Origin: DTBU01 sp964568845
GTDB taxonomy: Archaea > Thermoproteota > CALKCG01 > B24
NCBI GenBank assembly: GCA_964568845.1
Contig: CAZMSC010000001.1
Coordinates: 34,843-98,842, forward strand
Length of the DNA stretch: 64,000 nt
Reading direction: 5' to 3'
Shown here piece after piece: positions 17,308 through 26,069 of this stretch. The notes beneath the pieces were generated by a model that saw nothing but the letters and a program-made list of their open reading frames with translations, was not told the origin of the DNA and ran no database searches. Position 1 is the stretch's first letter; each line of letters starts with the position of its first letter. A program made the translations under genes and the position numbers.

Positions 17308-18864
17308 ATGGAGTTTAAACTTAAGGGAGAAGTTCAAGCGAGTGGGAGCCTGGAGGGTTTAAAAGAAGCCGTAGCCTCTTGGATTGATGAACTCAACAGG
17401 AAAGTTCTACTCAGAGGGGCTAAGTCTCCAAAAGAAGGTGCTAGGATATCCGACTGGAGGATTGAAGGGAGTAGATTGCTTCTCACAATAGAGTCTGGGA
17501 GAGCTGTTAGAGCCCATTCAGCCCTGTTAAGGGTTAGAAACTTCCTAGCGGATAAACTTGGACAGTATAGGTTAGGTGTAAGAGGCTTAAAAGCCGAGGA
17601 AGCTAAGATAATACTCAGCGATTCAACCGTATCTAGTGACGCTTTTAGAGGAGCTTTAGAAGGATTGGCCGAGGTTCAAACAGTTGAGGGGAAAACCGTA
17701 ATAGTCTTCAAGGAGGTTAGCAGTAGAGATTTGGAAAAAGGTGTTATAGATAGGGTTCTGAAGAAGATCGAACCCATGCTTGCTCCAGTAGGCGTGGCAG
17801 TGAAGCCCGAAAAACCGACGTATGTTCCAATGGGATACGTGATCAAAGAATCGGCTAGGAAGGACGTTAAATTCAACGGAGATGTTTCAGAGTGGGCTGA
17901 AAAACTCAACTGGATTAAAAGATACCCTGGAAGGGGACAGTGGATTTTAACGGCGCCAATAACCGCTTTAATCAACCTCATAATGGACATGATAGTGGAT
18001 GATGTTTTAAAGCCCATGGGTTTCAAAGAGTGGATGCTTCCCAAATTGACACCTCTCCAAGTTATGGCTAAAATGCCCGGCTATTTCGACAACCTCGCAG
18101 AAGGTATGCTCTACGTTTTCACACCGGAGCGGGAGGAAGAGGCTTTGAAAGACTTTAAACGTAGGTTTTCGCTCACAGGTGAACTAGACCTTGAATCTTT
18201 AAAGATGGAGCTTAGCGGTCCAAACTATGTCCTAGAGCCAGCCCAATGTACACCCTTTTACCAGTTCTTCTCAGGTGAAATCGTAAACTTAGACGATCTA
18301 CCGATTAAGATATTCGATAGAAGCGGTTGGACATGGAGGTGGGAGGGGAAAGCTACTAGAGGACTCGAAAGGACTATCGAGTTCTATAGGATAGAGGCTG
18401 TTTGGCTATCAAGCCCCGAAGAAGCCGTTGAAATACGCGATGAATTGGCTGAGGAATCTATGGAGCTTGCGGATAAAAAGCTCGATTTAGAAGTTAGAAT
18501 TGTTGTAGGTGCGCCATTCTACATGAGCAGTGATGAAGCTTCTAAGACATACGTTGACATATCCAGTAGCGATAAGATTCCTACCCTCGACTTGGAGGCA
18601 TGGCTTCCCTACAGAGGCCCTAGGGAAGGTTCTGAATGGCTTGAAATAGGAGGAGCCTTCTCATGCCACAGAGACAAATATGTAAAAAGCTTTAAGATAA
18701 AGGAGGCTAAGGGTAGAGACATATGGACTGGATGCTCAGGCTTCGGCGTAACCCGATGGATTACAGCTTTTCTAGCTCAGAAAGGCTTCAACTTAGATGA
18801 TTGGCCTAGTGAAGTTAAGCGTAGAATTGGAGAATTACCTAAACCAGTTAAAACAATTACCTGA
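17308..18864 (+). CDS. serS: Type-2 (methanogen-type) seryl-tRNA synthetase
   Basis: 518 aa, the length of the rare atypical SerRS of methanogens, and unlike the roughly 450-residue bacterial-type enzyme. It charges tRNA-Ser. Features include an idiosyncratic N-terminal domain (about 1-165), the class II core with GRGQWILTAPITALINLIMD, the EPAQCTPFYQFF segment holding the active-site zinc Cys, the RTIEFYRIEAVWL motif and the WTGCSGFGVTRWITAF motif 3 with a second zinc Cys. Zinc-bound serine recognition is established for this class. The start ATG at 17308 fits the family N-terminus. Confidence 0.94.
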   Translation: MEFKLKGEVQASGSLEGLKEAVASWIDELNRKVLLRGAKSPKEGARISDWRIEGSRLLLTIESGRAVRAHSALLRVRNFLADKLGQYRLGVRGLKAEEAKIILSDSTVSSDAFRGALEGLAEVQTVEGKTVIVFKEVSSRDLEKGVIDRVLKKIEPMLAPVGVAVKPEKPTYVPMGYVIKESARKDVKFNGDVSEWAEKLNWIKRYPGRGQWILTAPITALINLIMDMIVDDVLKPMGFKEWMLPKLTPLQVMAKMPGYFDNLAEGMLYVFTPEREEEALKDFKRRFSLTGELDLESLKMELSGPNYVLEPAQCTPFYQFFSGEIVNLDDLPIKIFDRSGWTWRWEGKATRGLERTIEFYRIEAVWLSSPEEAVEIRDELAEESMELADKKLDLEVRIVVGAPFYMSSDEASKTYVDISSSDKIPTLDLEAWLPYRGPREGSEWLEIGGAFSCHRDKYVKSFKIKEAKGRDIWTGCSGFGVTRWITAFLAQKGFNLDDWPSEVKRRIGELPKPVKTIT

Positions 18865-18888
18865 CTTGAATACTGTTTCTCCGTTACA

Positions 18889-19338
18889 CTATTGTATGGT
18901 TACTCCGAACTCTTCCTTCAAAACCCGTAAAACGAGCATTGTCACCGTGTTTTTAACACCAGGTATAGCGCCGACTTGATCTATCACCCTGGTAAGCTCC
19001 CCCTTATCTCCAACTTTAACATCTATCAGAGCTGAGAATTCACCCGTTACGTCATAAATGCCGCACACCCCGTTTATTTCACTGAGTTTCTTCAAAATGC
19101 TTTCATACAGCGATGGATCTGCCTGTAATCCTATGAAGGCTCTAATCGGCAATCCGACTTTCTCCGGGTCGAGTATCGTGTAAAAGCCTTTTATAACGCC
19201 TTCCTCAATTAGTTTTTTCACCCTTAGATGGATAGTACCTTCGCTCACACCGAGCTGTTTAGCTATTTTTACAAAGCTTATCCTAGCGTCTTTCTGAAGG
19301 AAATTTAAGATCTTCTTGTCTAAAGTGTCAAGATTCAT
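18889..19338 (-). CDS. Lrp/AsnC family transcriptional regulator
   Basis: 149 aa from the ATG at 19338 (MNLDTLDKKILNFLQKDAR), where the family normally begins; the ATG at 19371 would leave only 16 bases to the divergent gene. A helix-turn-helix is at about residues 5-55 (AKQLGVSEGTIHLRVKKLIEEGVIKG) and an AsnC/RAM ligand-binding domain follows (YDVTGEFSALIDVKVGDKGEL). Such proteins sense amino acids or related ligands and often regulate their neighbour, here the divergent nuclease-like gene. Confidence 0.9.
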   Translation of the reverse strand: MNLDTLDKKILNFLQKDARISFVKIAKQLGVSEGTIHLRVKKLIEEGVIKGFYTILDPEKVGLPIRAFIGLQADPSLYESILKKLSEINGVCGIYDVTGEFSALIDVKVGDKGELTRVIDQVGAIPGVKNTVTMLVLRVLKEEFGVTIQ

Positions 19339-19387
19339 AATTTTCTCGATAACATTTTTCAAAGTCCTCACATATATACCTTAACAG

Positions 19388-20068
19388 TTGAGGGGTTTAG
19401 AAGACTGGGTTAAACGCGAGGTTTTGAAAACGCTACTAAGGATTAAGCGGTCTGAAGAGTGGAGTTTGACTAAACTTAGCGAAGAAGCCAATATGCCAGT
19501 TGAAGTCGTCAAAAACGTCTTGATGGAGGTGGCAGATTTTGTCACCGTGAAAGACGATGCCATCAGCATAGCCGGATGCGGCAAGGTTCAAATCGCCGTA
19601 CTCTGTCTCAATTTAGGCGCAGACCCATCATACATTTCTAGGCATTTAGACTGGAGAGAGTTTGAAGGGTTTACAGCGACAATTGTGGATGCATATGGAT
19701 ATGCCGTCTATAAGAATTACAGGTTTAAAAGTGTGAATAGACGTTGGGAGATAGATGTACTGGCCATAAAAAAGCCGGTTTTACTATGTTTAAACTGTAA
19801 GCATTTCCTCAAGCAACGCTGGGCTTCTCTGAGGAAGGCGGCTTTGGAAGAACTTGAAAGGGCTGAAGCTTTAAAGCAGGCTCTTCCAAGGTTAAAATTG
19901 GAGTCTAAACCATCTGAAGGGTGGAAGATTCTGCCAGCATTAGTAACGCTGATCGCACCAAAGTCTAAAGTTTACGATAAAATTCCAATAGTTAGGATAA
20001 CAGAGCTTGGAAATTTCCTCGAAGAGTTAGCCTTATACACCGATTCGTTAAGGTTTTTACAGGTTTAA
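19388..20068 (+). CDS. Winged-helix plus PD-(D/E)xK nuclease-like protein
   Basis: 226 aa, start TTG at 19388. The N-terminal about 65 residues look like a winged helix (WSLTKLSEEANMPVEVVKNVLMEVADFV). Residues about 95-145 resemble a restriction/Holliday-resolvase-like core: ATIVDAYGYAVYKNYRF, RRWEIDVLAIKKPVLLCLNCKHF, with E/D in WEID and the Lys in CKHF as the likely metal-site residues. The C-terminus (IPIVRITELGNFLEEL) fits this family. It is known as an uncharacterised archaeal type; its target is unknown. Confidence 0.7.
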   Translation: MRGLEDWVKREVLKTLLRIKRSEEWSLTKLSEEANMPVEVVKNVLMEVADFVTVKDDAISIAGCGKVQIAVLCLNLGADPSYISRHLDWREFEGFTATIVDAYGYAVYKNYRFKSVNRRWEIDVLAIKKPVLLCLNCKHFLKQRWASLRKAALEELERAEALKQALPRLKLESKPSEGWKILPALVTLIAPKSKVYDKIPIVRITELGNFLEELALYTDSLRFLQV

Positions 20069-20408
20069 ACATAGGGCGTTCTACATTTGGCGATAGTGAT
20101 TTCCCTCGCGTTTAACCCCTTATTTTTTATTTTTACATTATTGGCTTAAGTCTATCCCCTTCACACGCCTGCTCACCCTCGAGTATGTGTAGCTTGGGCT
20201 GTAGCAGTGGAACCCCCTGTTGTAGCACCATATTATCCTAAGCCCGTTGCCAGTCAACCTTTTATGCTTGTGTAGTCATAGCAGACTAAGGCTGAAGGAA
20301 CTATGGAAAAACCGCTAAAGGAAGGTATACCAAAAGAGGAGAGGAAGATCGTATAACTCGTGCTCCTCTGTTAAGATGTGGCCGTGATAGGCTGAGGGTA
20401 AGACTTAA
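20069..20408. repeat. Gene-free stretch with two repeated non-coding segments
   Basis: No ORF is supported. The first part (about 20095-20150, GATTTCCCTCGC...AACCCCTTATTTTT) is clearly related to 25112-25165. A second part (20196-20245) shares GGCTGTAGCA and CCCTGTTG with 9859-9890 and can pair GGGCT with AGCCC. Together these look like the ends of, or an RNA from, a non-autonomous mobile element. An IS200/IS605-type origin is only a guess. Confidence 0.5.
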
Positions 20409-20714
20409 ATGTTTTTCATTTTTCATCTATTTATTAAATTAATTTTTATTTTTATTCCTACTGCACCGAGACCGTCAGATGTAGATTTTAAGCCGTCTGG
20501 TGTAGGAGTTAGCATCCGCCCTTGTTATAGGGTTGTTTTGAAGAAAGGTCTTAACGGATGGATCCTTGCAAAGTGTGTTGATGTTAAAGGTGCCGTCTCA
20601 CAGGGGAGAAACTTGGAGGAGGCAGTTAGAAAGGCTATATCAGCCATATTAGAGGATATCTACGGCGAGGAGAGAATTTTCAATACTCGTACGGGAAGAA
20701 ATATGAATGCCTAG
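20409..20714 (+). CDS. hicB: HicB-like antitoxin protein, start uncertain
   Basis: The C-terminal about 65 residues have the HicB fold: YRVVLKKGLNGWILAKCVDV, AVSQGRNLEEAVRKAISAILEDIYGEE. The first 20 or so residues from the ATG at 20409 (MFFIFHLFIKLIFIFIP) are AT-rich translation of low-complexity DNA and may not be coding, but no better start is visible before the core. HicB proteins neutralise the HicA mRNA nuclease; no hicA is seen nearby, so it is an orphan or relic. It follows the repeat-bearing gap. Confidence 0.6.
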   Translation: MFFIFHLFIKLIFIFIPTAPRPSDVDFKPSGVGVSIRPCYRVVLKKGLNGWILAKCVDVKGAVSQGRNLEEAVRKAISAILEDIYGEERIFNTRTGRNMNA

Positions 20715-20747
20715 ACTTCCTGAGCAGAATATAGAAAAGTGGAGGTG

Positions 20748-21545
20748 TTACCATATGGTGTATCCGCCGTCGACTACTAGATCATGGCCTGTGATGTAGT
20801 TTGCGGCATCTGAGGCTAGGAAGAGTGTGGCTCCGACTATGTCTATGGGTCTTGCAAAGCGTCCTAGGGGGATTAGGGATTTCCAATACTCGGCATACTC
20901 AGGTTTATTCTTAAGCAGGTTCTCGACTAGAGGGGTTAAGGTGTACCCTGGGCTGATGCTGTTAACGTTCACATTATATTTAGCCCATTCAGCAGCCAAG
21001 CTTTTAGTGAGCATTATAACTCCCGCCTTTGAAACGTTATAATGGGTTTGAGGTTGAGGTCTATTTACGATTCTGCCCGACATTGAGGCTATATTTATGA
21101 TCTTGCCGTACCTCTGCTTTATCATGTGGCGGCCTACTGCTTGGCACATGAGGAAGACGCTCTTCAGGTTCACCGTGATCATTCTATCCCAATATTCTTC
21201 ACTCATTTCTTCAGCGGGACACCATTGAGCTATACCGTGGCAGTTTACGAGTATGTCTATGCGGCCGAAGGAGTCGAGAACCCTATTGACTGCGGATTCA
21301 ACCTGCTTCGCATCGCAGAGGTCTGCGGGGACGGCTAGAATTCTCACTGGGAAGATTTTTTCCAGTTTTTCCTTGAGAACTTCTATGCCCTCAGCATTTA
21401 CATCAACGAGGGCTACATCCGCGCAGAATTCGGCGAAGCCGAATGCCATAGCGCTACCTATCCCCCCTCCAGCACCAGTTATAATGGCCTTTTTCCCCTC
21501 CAATGTAAACATCTTCCTTATAGATTCAAATGCACTAGATGTCAT
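20748..21545 (-). CDS. Short-chain dehydrogenase/reductase
   Basis: 265 aa classical SDR. The cofactor motif is TGAGGGIGSA (about residues 20-29), the catalytic site is the Ser in NIASMSGR plus YNVSK, and the end is the usual YITGHDLVVDGGYTIW. The Asp after strand 2 (ALVDVNAEG) suggests preference for NAD(H). Similar proteins oxidise sugars or sugar acids. It could act with the glycosidase-like gene at 22 kb, but they are on opposite strands and separated by an IS remnant, so this is weak inference. Confidence 0.88.
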   Translation of the reverse strand: MTSSAFESIRKMFTLEGKKAIITGAGGGIGSAMAFGFAEFCADVALVDVNAEGIEVLKEKLEKIFPVRILAVPADLCDAKQVESAVNRVLDSFGRIDILVNCHGIAQWCPAEEMSEEYWDRMITVNLKSVFLMCQAVGRHMIKQRYGKIINIASMSGRIVNRPQPQTHYNVSKAGVIMLTKSLAAEWAKYNVNVNSISPGYTLTPLVENLLKNKPEYAEYWKSLIPLGRFARPIDIVGATLFLASDAANYITGHDLVVDGGYTIW

Positions 21546-21612
21546 ATCAACCCTCGGGAATCAATTTCATAAGAGCATAAATTTAATAATTTTCACAATA
21601 ACTGCACACGTG

Positions 21613-21911
21613 CTAAATGTATCTCCTCAGGGTGAGTTCTCTAATCCTCTCAAGGAGTTTTACAGCTTCTTCTTCACGAACAGCTTCATCTTTCTTCAAA
21701 CGCCTTATTGTCGAGGTTTGCTTCATAGAAGTGTTCGTGAAAGACCTGTGTCTTATCGAGTAAGTCTCTAAACAATGCTTTATATTTCTCCTCAGCTTAG
21801 CCCTTATCTCATCTACATCGTACGCTGAATCCCCATAAATCCCCCAGGCTCAAGTGGAAGGAAGGCTGAAATAACACCCCACTCAATATCAGTTAACTCA
21901 AGAAACTCCAT
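21613..21911 (-). pseudogene. IS5-type transposase remnant with internal deletion
   Basis: Reading the minus strand from 21911, the frame gives MEFLELTDIEWGVISAFLP, which matches the N-terminus of IS5-like transposases (LTDxEWxxIxPLLP). After about 22 residues the frame breaks. In another frame GDSAYDVDEIRAKLRRNIKH begins, a C-terminal transposase motif (GDxAYD), and runs to a stop at 21613 after the helical tail AVKLLERIRELTLRRYI. The central catalytic part is missing. It is the scar of an insertion sequence and supports a mobile history for this stretch. Confidence 0.68.
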
Positions 21912-21994
21912 AAACAAAAAATGAGCAACAGAAGACTTAAATTTGAAGACACCTCAACAATTTTTGGTTCCAAAAAGTAGAGTTGGGAGGGTTT

Positions 21995-23983
21995 TTGAAG
22001 ACGCTTTCTCCATTAGAAGAGCAAACATTGTTGAACTATTTGCTCCCCCTACCGAAACACATCGAAGTTAGGGGTATGACAAGAATACCCTTAAAAATGC
22101 TGGTGTTGCATCTGCCGAAAAATAAAACATTGATTGGTGAGCAGGTTGCTGAGGAATTTTGTGAATTGTTCGGTAAAGTCGGGGCCCCCTTAACAGTAAA
22201 ATGGTCGCTTGCTTGGAATTACACCGCTATTTTAGCGTTGGAGAGCGTTGAGATAGATGAAAGTTGGTGTTATGATAGGAGCGAGGTCCGCCAACATAAC
22301 TTGGAGCAGGTGCCTACTGGAGAGCAAGCGTACGGCATCGTCACAAGAGAAAGAGAACGATGGGAAGGTGCTGCAATGTATGCCTTTAGCGACGCTGGGC
22401 TTTATTACGCTGCGAAAACTTTGAAGCAACTAATCGCACCACACATTAGCGGAAACGGGGAGGAGGCAGCGGTTCTCATTCCTAAGATACTTATCGTAGA
22501 TTATCCTGATCTGCCAGAGCGAGGATTATGGGGTAACTACGCCATTAACTACATACCCTGGCTTGCGGAACGCAAACTAAATCTCCTCGAAATTCATTGC
22601 TCCCTAACAGTGGATGAAAACGGTAATGGACATGCCGCCCTCGACCCTAAAGTTATCACATTAGCGAAGCGGCATGCGATTAAACTTGTACCAATAATCA
22701 GGCATCTTGACCAGCTTGAACTCACAGGGATTTTCAAACGCTATCCAAATATCGTGGCAAAGGGCGACCCTGAAAAGTGGCCTAAATGGAACGGTATAAA
22801 ACCAATATGTTTTGCGCAGGAGGAGGCGCAAAAGGTGCTTGCTGACTGGATGATGGACTTAGCAAAGATAGAGGATGTTAACGCTGTAACGGTTTGGCTT
22901 AGCGAGTCACCAGTACAGTGCGAGTGCGATATTTGCCGGAAGAATAATCAGTTTGTTATGGAGACGCGCGCTTGCCTTCGCGCTTGGCAGAAGGTACGGA
23001 AGATAAAACCGCAACTTGAATTGCGCATCTTACTCACGCAGGGAAGCTATCCATATAACGAGCTTGTGCTTCGCGAAGTGCCTGGGGACGTTCACGTTAT
23101 TTATTATCACGGCGGTTTAACTTATAGCAGTTCACACAAACCAATGATCTATCCATTACTCGAGGGCTTCGTGAAGCAAGGAAATTGGCTCGGAGTCTGC
23201 CCGCAATTGACATCCTCGTGGAGAACCGTAAGTCCATTTAGCGGAGCACACTTCATCCACGAGCGAATAGAGGAGTTCATCAATAAAGGCTTAAAGTGCC
23301 TTTACGGATATGCCACGCCATCCGTTAAATGCTGGGAGTTCAACTTGAATGCTTCCGCTGAATGGTCATGGAATTTAAATGGCAGAACAACCCGCGAATT
23401 CGCTATCGCCTGGGCAACACGAGAAGAGTTCAAAAAGCCAGATTTAGTTGCTGAGTGGTCAGAGACTATTGGCCCAGTCAGTTGGGATGTTTATGCCTGC
23501 GGTGTTCCATATCCCTGGTTCTTTGGTGGAATCGGTAGGCTGCTAAGAGAGCGAAGGGTTATCAAGCCCGGTGAGGGGTCGCTCGCTGAAATACCAACGG
23601 ATGAGCACTTACAAAACGACATTGCGAGAGCAGAGAGGGCCCTAAAAATAGCAAAGCAGATCAATGATGAGCGATTGATTGCCGAAAGCATGGTTATCTT
23701 AGGTTATCTAAAAATTCTTTCGACGCTTCCTGAAATTTCATCAGCGGTGGCGAGGATAGATGGAGGCGAAGAATTAACGAGCAACGAGAAAGAGCGTATC
23801 ACAAAGTTGATTGAGCAAGTGAAGGAAGGCGCGCAGTTAATCAAACAGTCACTTTGGGATTGGATAAAGAAATGCGATCCCTCATTCGCCACTCATCCAC
23901 CGCAGCGTTTCATTGACACTGTCAATGTTGTTGAGCAAAACGCTAACGAAATTATAGAAGCAGTTGAGGCAATGCTTTTATGA
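21995..23983 (+). CDS. Large glycoside-hydrolase-like protein (GH20-like fold), probably acquired
   Basis: About 662 aa from the TTG at 21995, chosen because GGAGGG ends four bases before it; TTG at 21983 is the alternative. An N-terminal alpha/beta part with GAAMYAFSDAGLYYAAKTLKQL resembles domain 2 of hexosaminidase-type hydrolases. A TIM-barrel-like part begins at YPDLPERGLWGNYAIN, followed by WLSESPVQCECDICRKNN and WSWNLNGRTTREFAIAWA, and a helical C-terminus. No signal peptide is seen. Base and codon use (GCG, GAG, CGC, AACG runs) differ from neighbours, and an IS remnant lies just upstream, suggesting transfer. The substrate and catalytic residues are not identified. Confidence 0.62.
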   Translation: MKTLSPLEEQTLLNYLLPLPKHIEVRGMTRIPLKMLVLHLPKNKTLIGEQVAEEFCELFGKVGAPLTVKWSLAWNYTAILALESVEIDESWCYDRSEVRQHNLEQVPTGEQAYGIVTRERERWEGAAMYAFSDAGLYYAAKTLKQLIAPHISGNGEEAAVLIPKILIVDYPDLPERGLWGNYAINYIPWLAERKLNLLEIHCSLTVDENGNGHAALDPKVITLAKRHAIKLVPIIRHLDQLELTGIFKRYPNIVAKGDPEKWPKWNGIKPICFAQEEAQKVLADWMMDLAKIEDVNAVTVWLSESPVQCECDICRKNNQFVMETRACLRAWQKVRKIKPQLELRILLTQGSYPYNELVLREVPGDVHVIYYHGGLTYSSSHKPMIYPLLEGFVKQGNWLGVCPQLTSSWRTVSPFSGAHFIHERIEEFINKGLKCLYGYATPSVKCWEFNLNASAEWSWNLNGRTTREFAIAWATREEFKKPDLVAEWSETIGPVSWDVYACGVPYPWFFGGIGRLLRERRVIKPGEGSLAEIPTDEHLQNDIARAERALKIAKQINDERLIAESMVILGYLKILSTLPEISSAVARIDGGEELTSNEKERITKLIEQVKEGAQLIKQSLWDWIKKCDPSFATHPPQRFIDTVNVVEQNANEIIEAVEAMLL

Positions 23984-24505
23984 CTCATCAATAAACGTTG
24001 AAAAGAACTCTATTTGAGTTTCTATCGAGGCGGCCCCCTATTGGATCGAACCGAAAACTCCTCGACTTCGAGAACCTGCTTCATGTGAACTATCATGCAC
24101 AGTCGACAACATATCCGAGGCGAGTTTCCCCTTAATATGAAACGTAAGGGCATCAAAAACACTCTGGTCTACGTCCAGATTGAACAGGCAATTTTTAAGG
24201 GAAGTATCATCTGTAAGTCGGCGGGAAATGCAGAGGAGGCTAAAGCTGAAGTATGCCAGGTTATTGTAATTTAGAGTTTCTGTATTACGTCTTTCGCTTT
24301 TAATAAGATTATTGTGGATATACTCATGTTTCACGCTAAGCTTCTATGAAAGCCTTCACAGTAGGATACGCTCTAGAAATCTTAACAACATTAGTAAGCT
24401 TCATACCATTCCCACGCACATTCTAAACATCCCCACTTATTTTTCCCTAGTATTTATTGGAGATGTCGTCTTTTTCGATGGTCGTTCAGTCCAGCACGGG
24501 TATGT
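23984..24505. other. Gene-poor stretch with possible gene relics
   Basis: No full gene is supported. A short + frame at about 24137-24271 (starts MKRKGIKNTLVYVQIEQAIF, later CKSAGNAEEAKAEV) weakly resembles the short ORF at 27790-27972. A minus frame at about 24340-24410 ends MKLTNVVKISRAYPTVKAF and looks like the tail of a lost gene. Both are low-confidence relics. Confidence 0.35.
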
Positions 24506-24829
24506 GTGAAGACTTCACAGATGGTAATAGCAATTGCAAGTGAAATTTCATCGGAGCTTGGCAAGAAGAGGGGGTTAAACCATCCCGATTTGGCTAGAAA
24601 TGTAGGTTTTCTTACGGCTTTCGGTCGTTTAAAACGAATTAAAGAGCAGATACCTTCCACGTTTTACGTAGACCTTGACTGGCTTTTAGAGGCTTTGAAG
24701 TCGAATTCAAACACGCTAATTCAATATATAGGTAGTCTTCCCGAAGTCGAATCAAAGATAACAGCTATGAGGGGGTTCGGCTCTAAAGCTACCCAGTATA
24801 GTGAAAAAGCCAAGCAGTACATTCAGTAG
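24506..24829 (+). CDS. Small hypothetical protein
   Basis: 107 aa, start GTG at 24506. No family recognised. The sequence is mainly helical and soluble, with a Lys/Arg-rich middle (NVGFLTAFGRLKRIKEQIPS) and no membrane segment or cysteine motif. Another small helical ORF follows at 24860. It sits in an accessory stretch of orphan genes. Confidence 0.45.
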   Translation: MKTSQMVIAIASEISSELGKKRGLNHPDLARNVGFLTAFGRLKRIKEQIPSTFYVDLDWLLEALKSNSNTLIQYIGSLPEVESKITAMRGFGSKATQYSEKAKQYIQ

Positions 24830-24859
24830 TTCAACCTCACTTCTAATAATATCCCCATA

Positions 24860-25042
24860 TTGATCCAATTCATGATGAAGTTGAACAGCATGAAATACAG
24901 CGGCTCTAAAGAGGAGCATGCCTTGAAAATACTTAAAGAATACAAGACCATGTATAGCAGGGGGTTAACTGAGGAGGCACGTATAGGACTGCATAATTGC
25001 TTTGAAAAGCTGGCTCAAGATTGGGTTGAAGGCAAATTGTAA
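24860..25042 (+). CDS. Very small hypothetical protein
   Basis: 60 aa, helical and charged (KEEHALKILKEYKTMYSRGL, RIGLHNCFEKLAQDWVEG). It starts with TTG at 24860, 30 bases after the preceding small gene. It could be a real small protein, or the tail of a decayed one. No known function. Confidence 0.3.
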   Translation: MIQFMMKLNSMKYSGSKEEHALKILKEYKTMYSRGLTEEARIGLHNCFEKLAQDWVEGKL

Positions 25043-25380
25043 AGACATTAACTCAGGCCTCTTAAAGAATCATGTCAAATCTGATGCTAGTATGCTATTT
25101 AAATATTAACAGCTAGGGATTTCCCTCGCAAAACCCCTTATTTTTCTTCTCTAAGCATTATCGGTTCTTTTTTGAGCCACGGACGAAGCCGCGAAGGAGA
25201 TGAGGGGGTTGCCAGACGCTGACAGCCTTTGCTAAGCATGTCAGCTGATTATGGGGTAGTAGCTTTGGTAATGAAGGTTGCCGCCACTTCATCACCAATG
25301 AAAGTTTTGTACTCAATGAGGCTCTGGACAAGAGTAGAATTTATCTTCCCTATTCTCATTTTTCTATTTAGAGGTTTAGT
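25043..25380. other. Non-coding stretch holding a repeat copy and a hairpin
   Basis: About 25112-25165 is the second copy of the repeat at 20095-20150. A hairpin follows: GCTGACA at 25218-25224 pairs with TGTCAGC at 25239-25245. A short frame at 25229 has no protein-like features. The area reads like an old mobile-element end. Confidence 0.45.
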
Positions 25381-25716
25381 ATGGGTTTATACTTCAAAGG
25401 AAAACCGATGACGGAGGATGCGATGCTGGTTAATATACTTGAGATAGACTCAGGAGAGCTTGGGAAACCTTTCGATGAAAGACCATACACTTGTGAAAAT
25501 ATCGAGGATAGACTTTGGCTTTGGGTAAACAAAAAGACGGGCAAAGCTGTTATCGCAGGCGACGAGGGTAACGGTTGGTGTATTCCCCTGATAGTTGGGA
25601 ATTCAGTCGAAGAGGCCTTCAAGGAGTACATTAAACATCCGGAAAAGACGAGATCAAAGTTCGCCGACCTTCTTGAAGCGCTTGAAGCCATAATTTATTT
25701 CGACTATAAACCCTAA
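25381..25716 (+). CDS. Small hypothetical protein
   Basis: 111 aa from the ATG at 25381 (MGLYFKGKPMTEDAML). No family recognised. It is acidic, with aromatic-rich segments (RLWLWVNKKTGKAVIAGDEGNGWCIPLIVG) that look like a compact beta structure, then helices (EEAFKEYIKHPEKTRSKFADLLEALEAIIYF). Codon use is similar to the core genes, which supports a real gene. No neighbours suggest a role. Confidence 0.55.
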   Translation: MGLYFKGKPMTEDAMLVNILEIDSGELGKPFDERPYTCENIEDRLWLWVNKKTGKAVIAGDEGNGWCIPLIVGNSVEEAFKEYIKHPEKTRSKFADLLEALEAIIYFDYKP

Positions 25717-26069
25717 AATATTTCCATTTGAGGTTATGTAAACTAAGTCCATGAAGGCAAACGGGATTTAGCCCAATTTTTGGTACGCTCAGTAGATAAA
25801 GAGAGATAAATGGAAGATCCTTAACAAAAGTTTAGTTAATAGCTTCAGCAACTATGGAAGAGGGGTATGGAACAGATCCGAATAGACCAAACCATCTCTT
25901 AGCTTATGCTTTAAATAAGCTACCTGAAAGTAGGCTTTGAAATTTAAAAATGTTGAAAACTTTGATGAAATCAAAACCTCGAATAGCTCTTTAAAGTAAG
26001 AGCTACGTAGCCTTATAGCCTCTTTGACTTTCTTTTTCTGTACCTTATTCTTTCCTTCTATTAGAGTGA
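25717..26069. other. Gene-free stretch
   Basis: No supported gene. A short + frame from about 25854 (MEEGYGTDPNRPNHLLAYALNKLPESRL) is a possible gene fragment, and a minus frame (25852-26106) is AT-driven and not protein-like. I see no repeats or clear promoter. Confidence 0.3.

Noticed and set aside
24038..24334. 98-residue - ORF
   Set aside because: Serine/asparagine-rich without domain pattern; the opposite strand has an equally weak frame.
25229..25411. 60-residue + ORF
   Set aside because: It crosses a hairpin and overlaps the start of the 25381 gene; no protein-like pattern.
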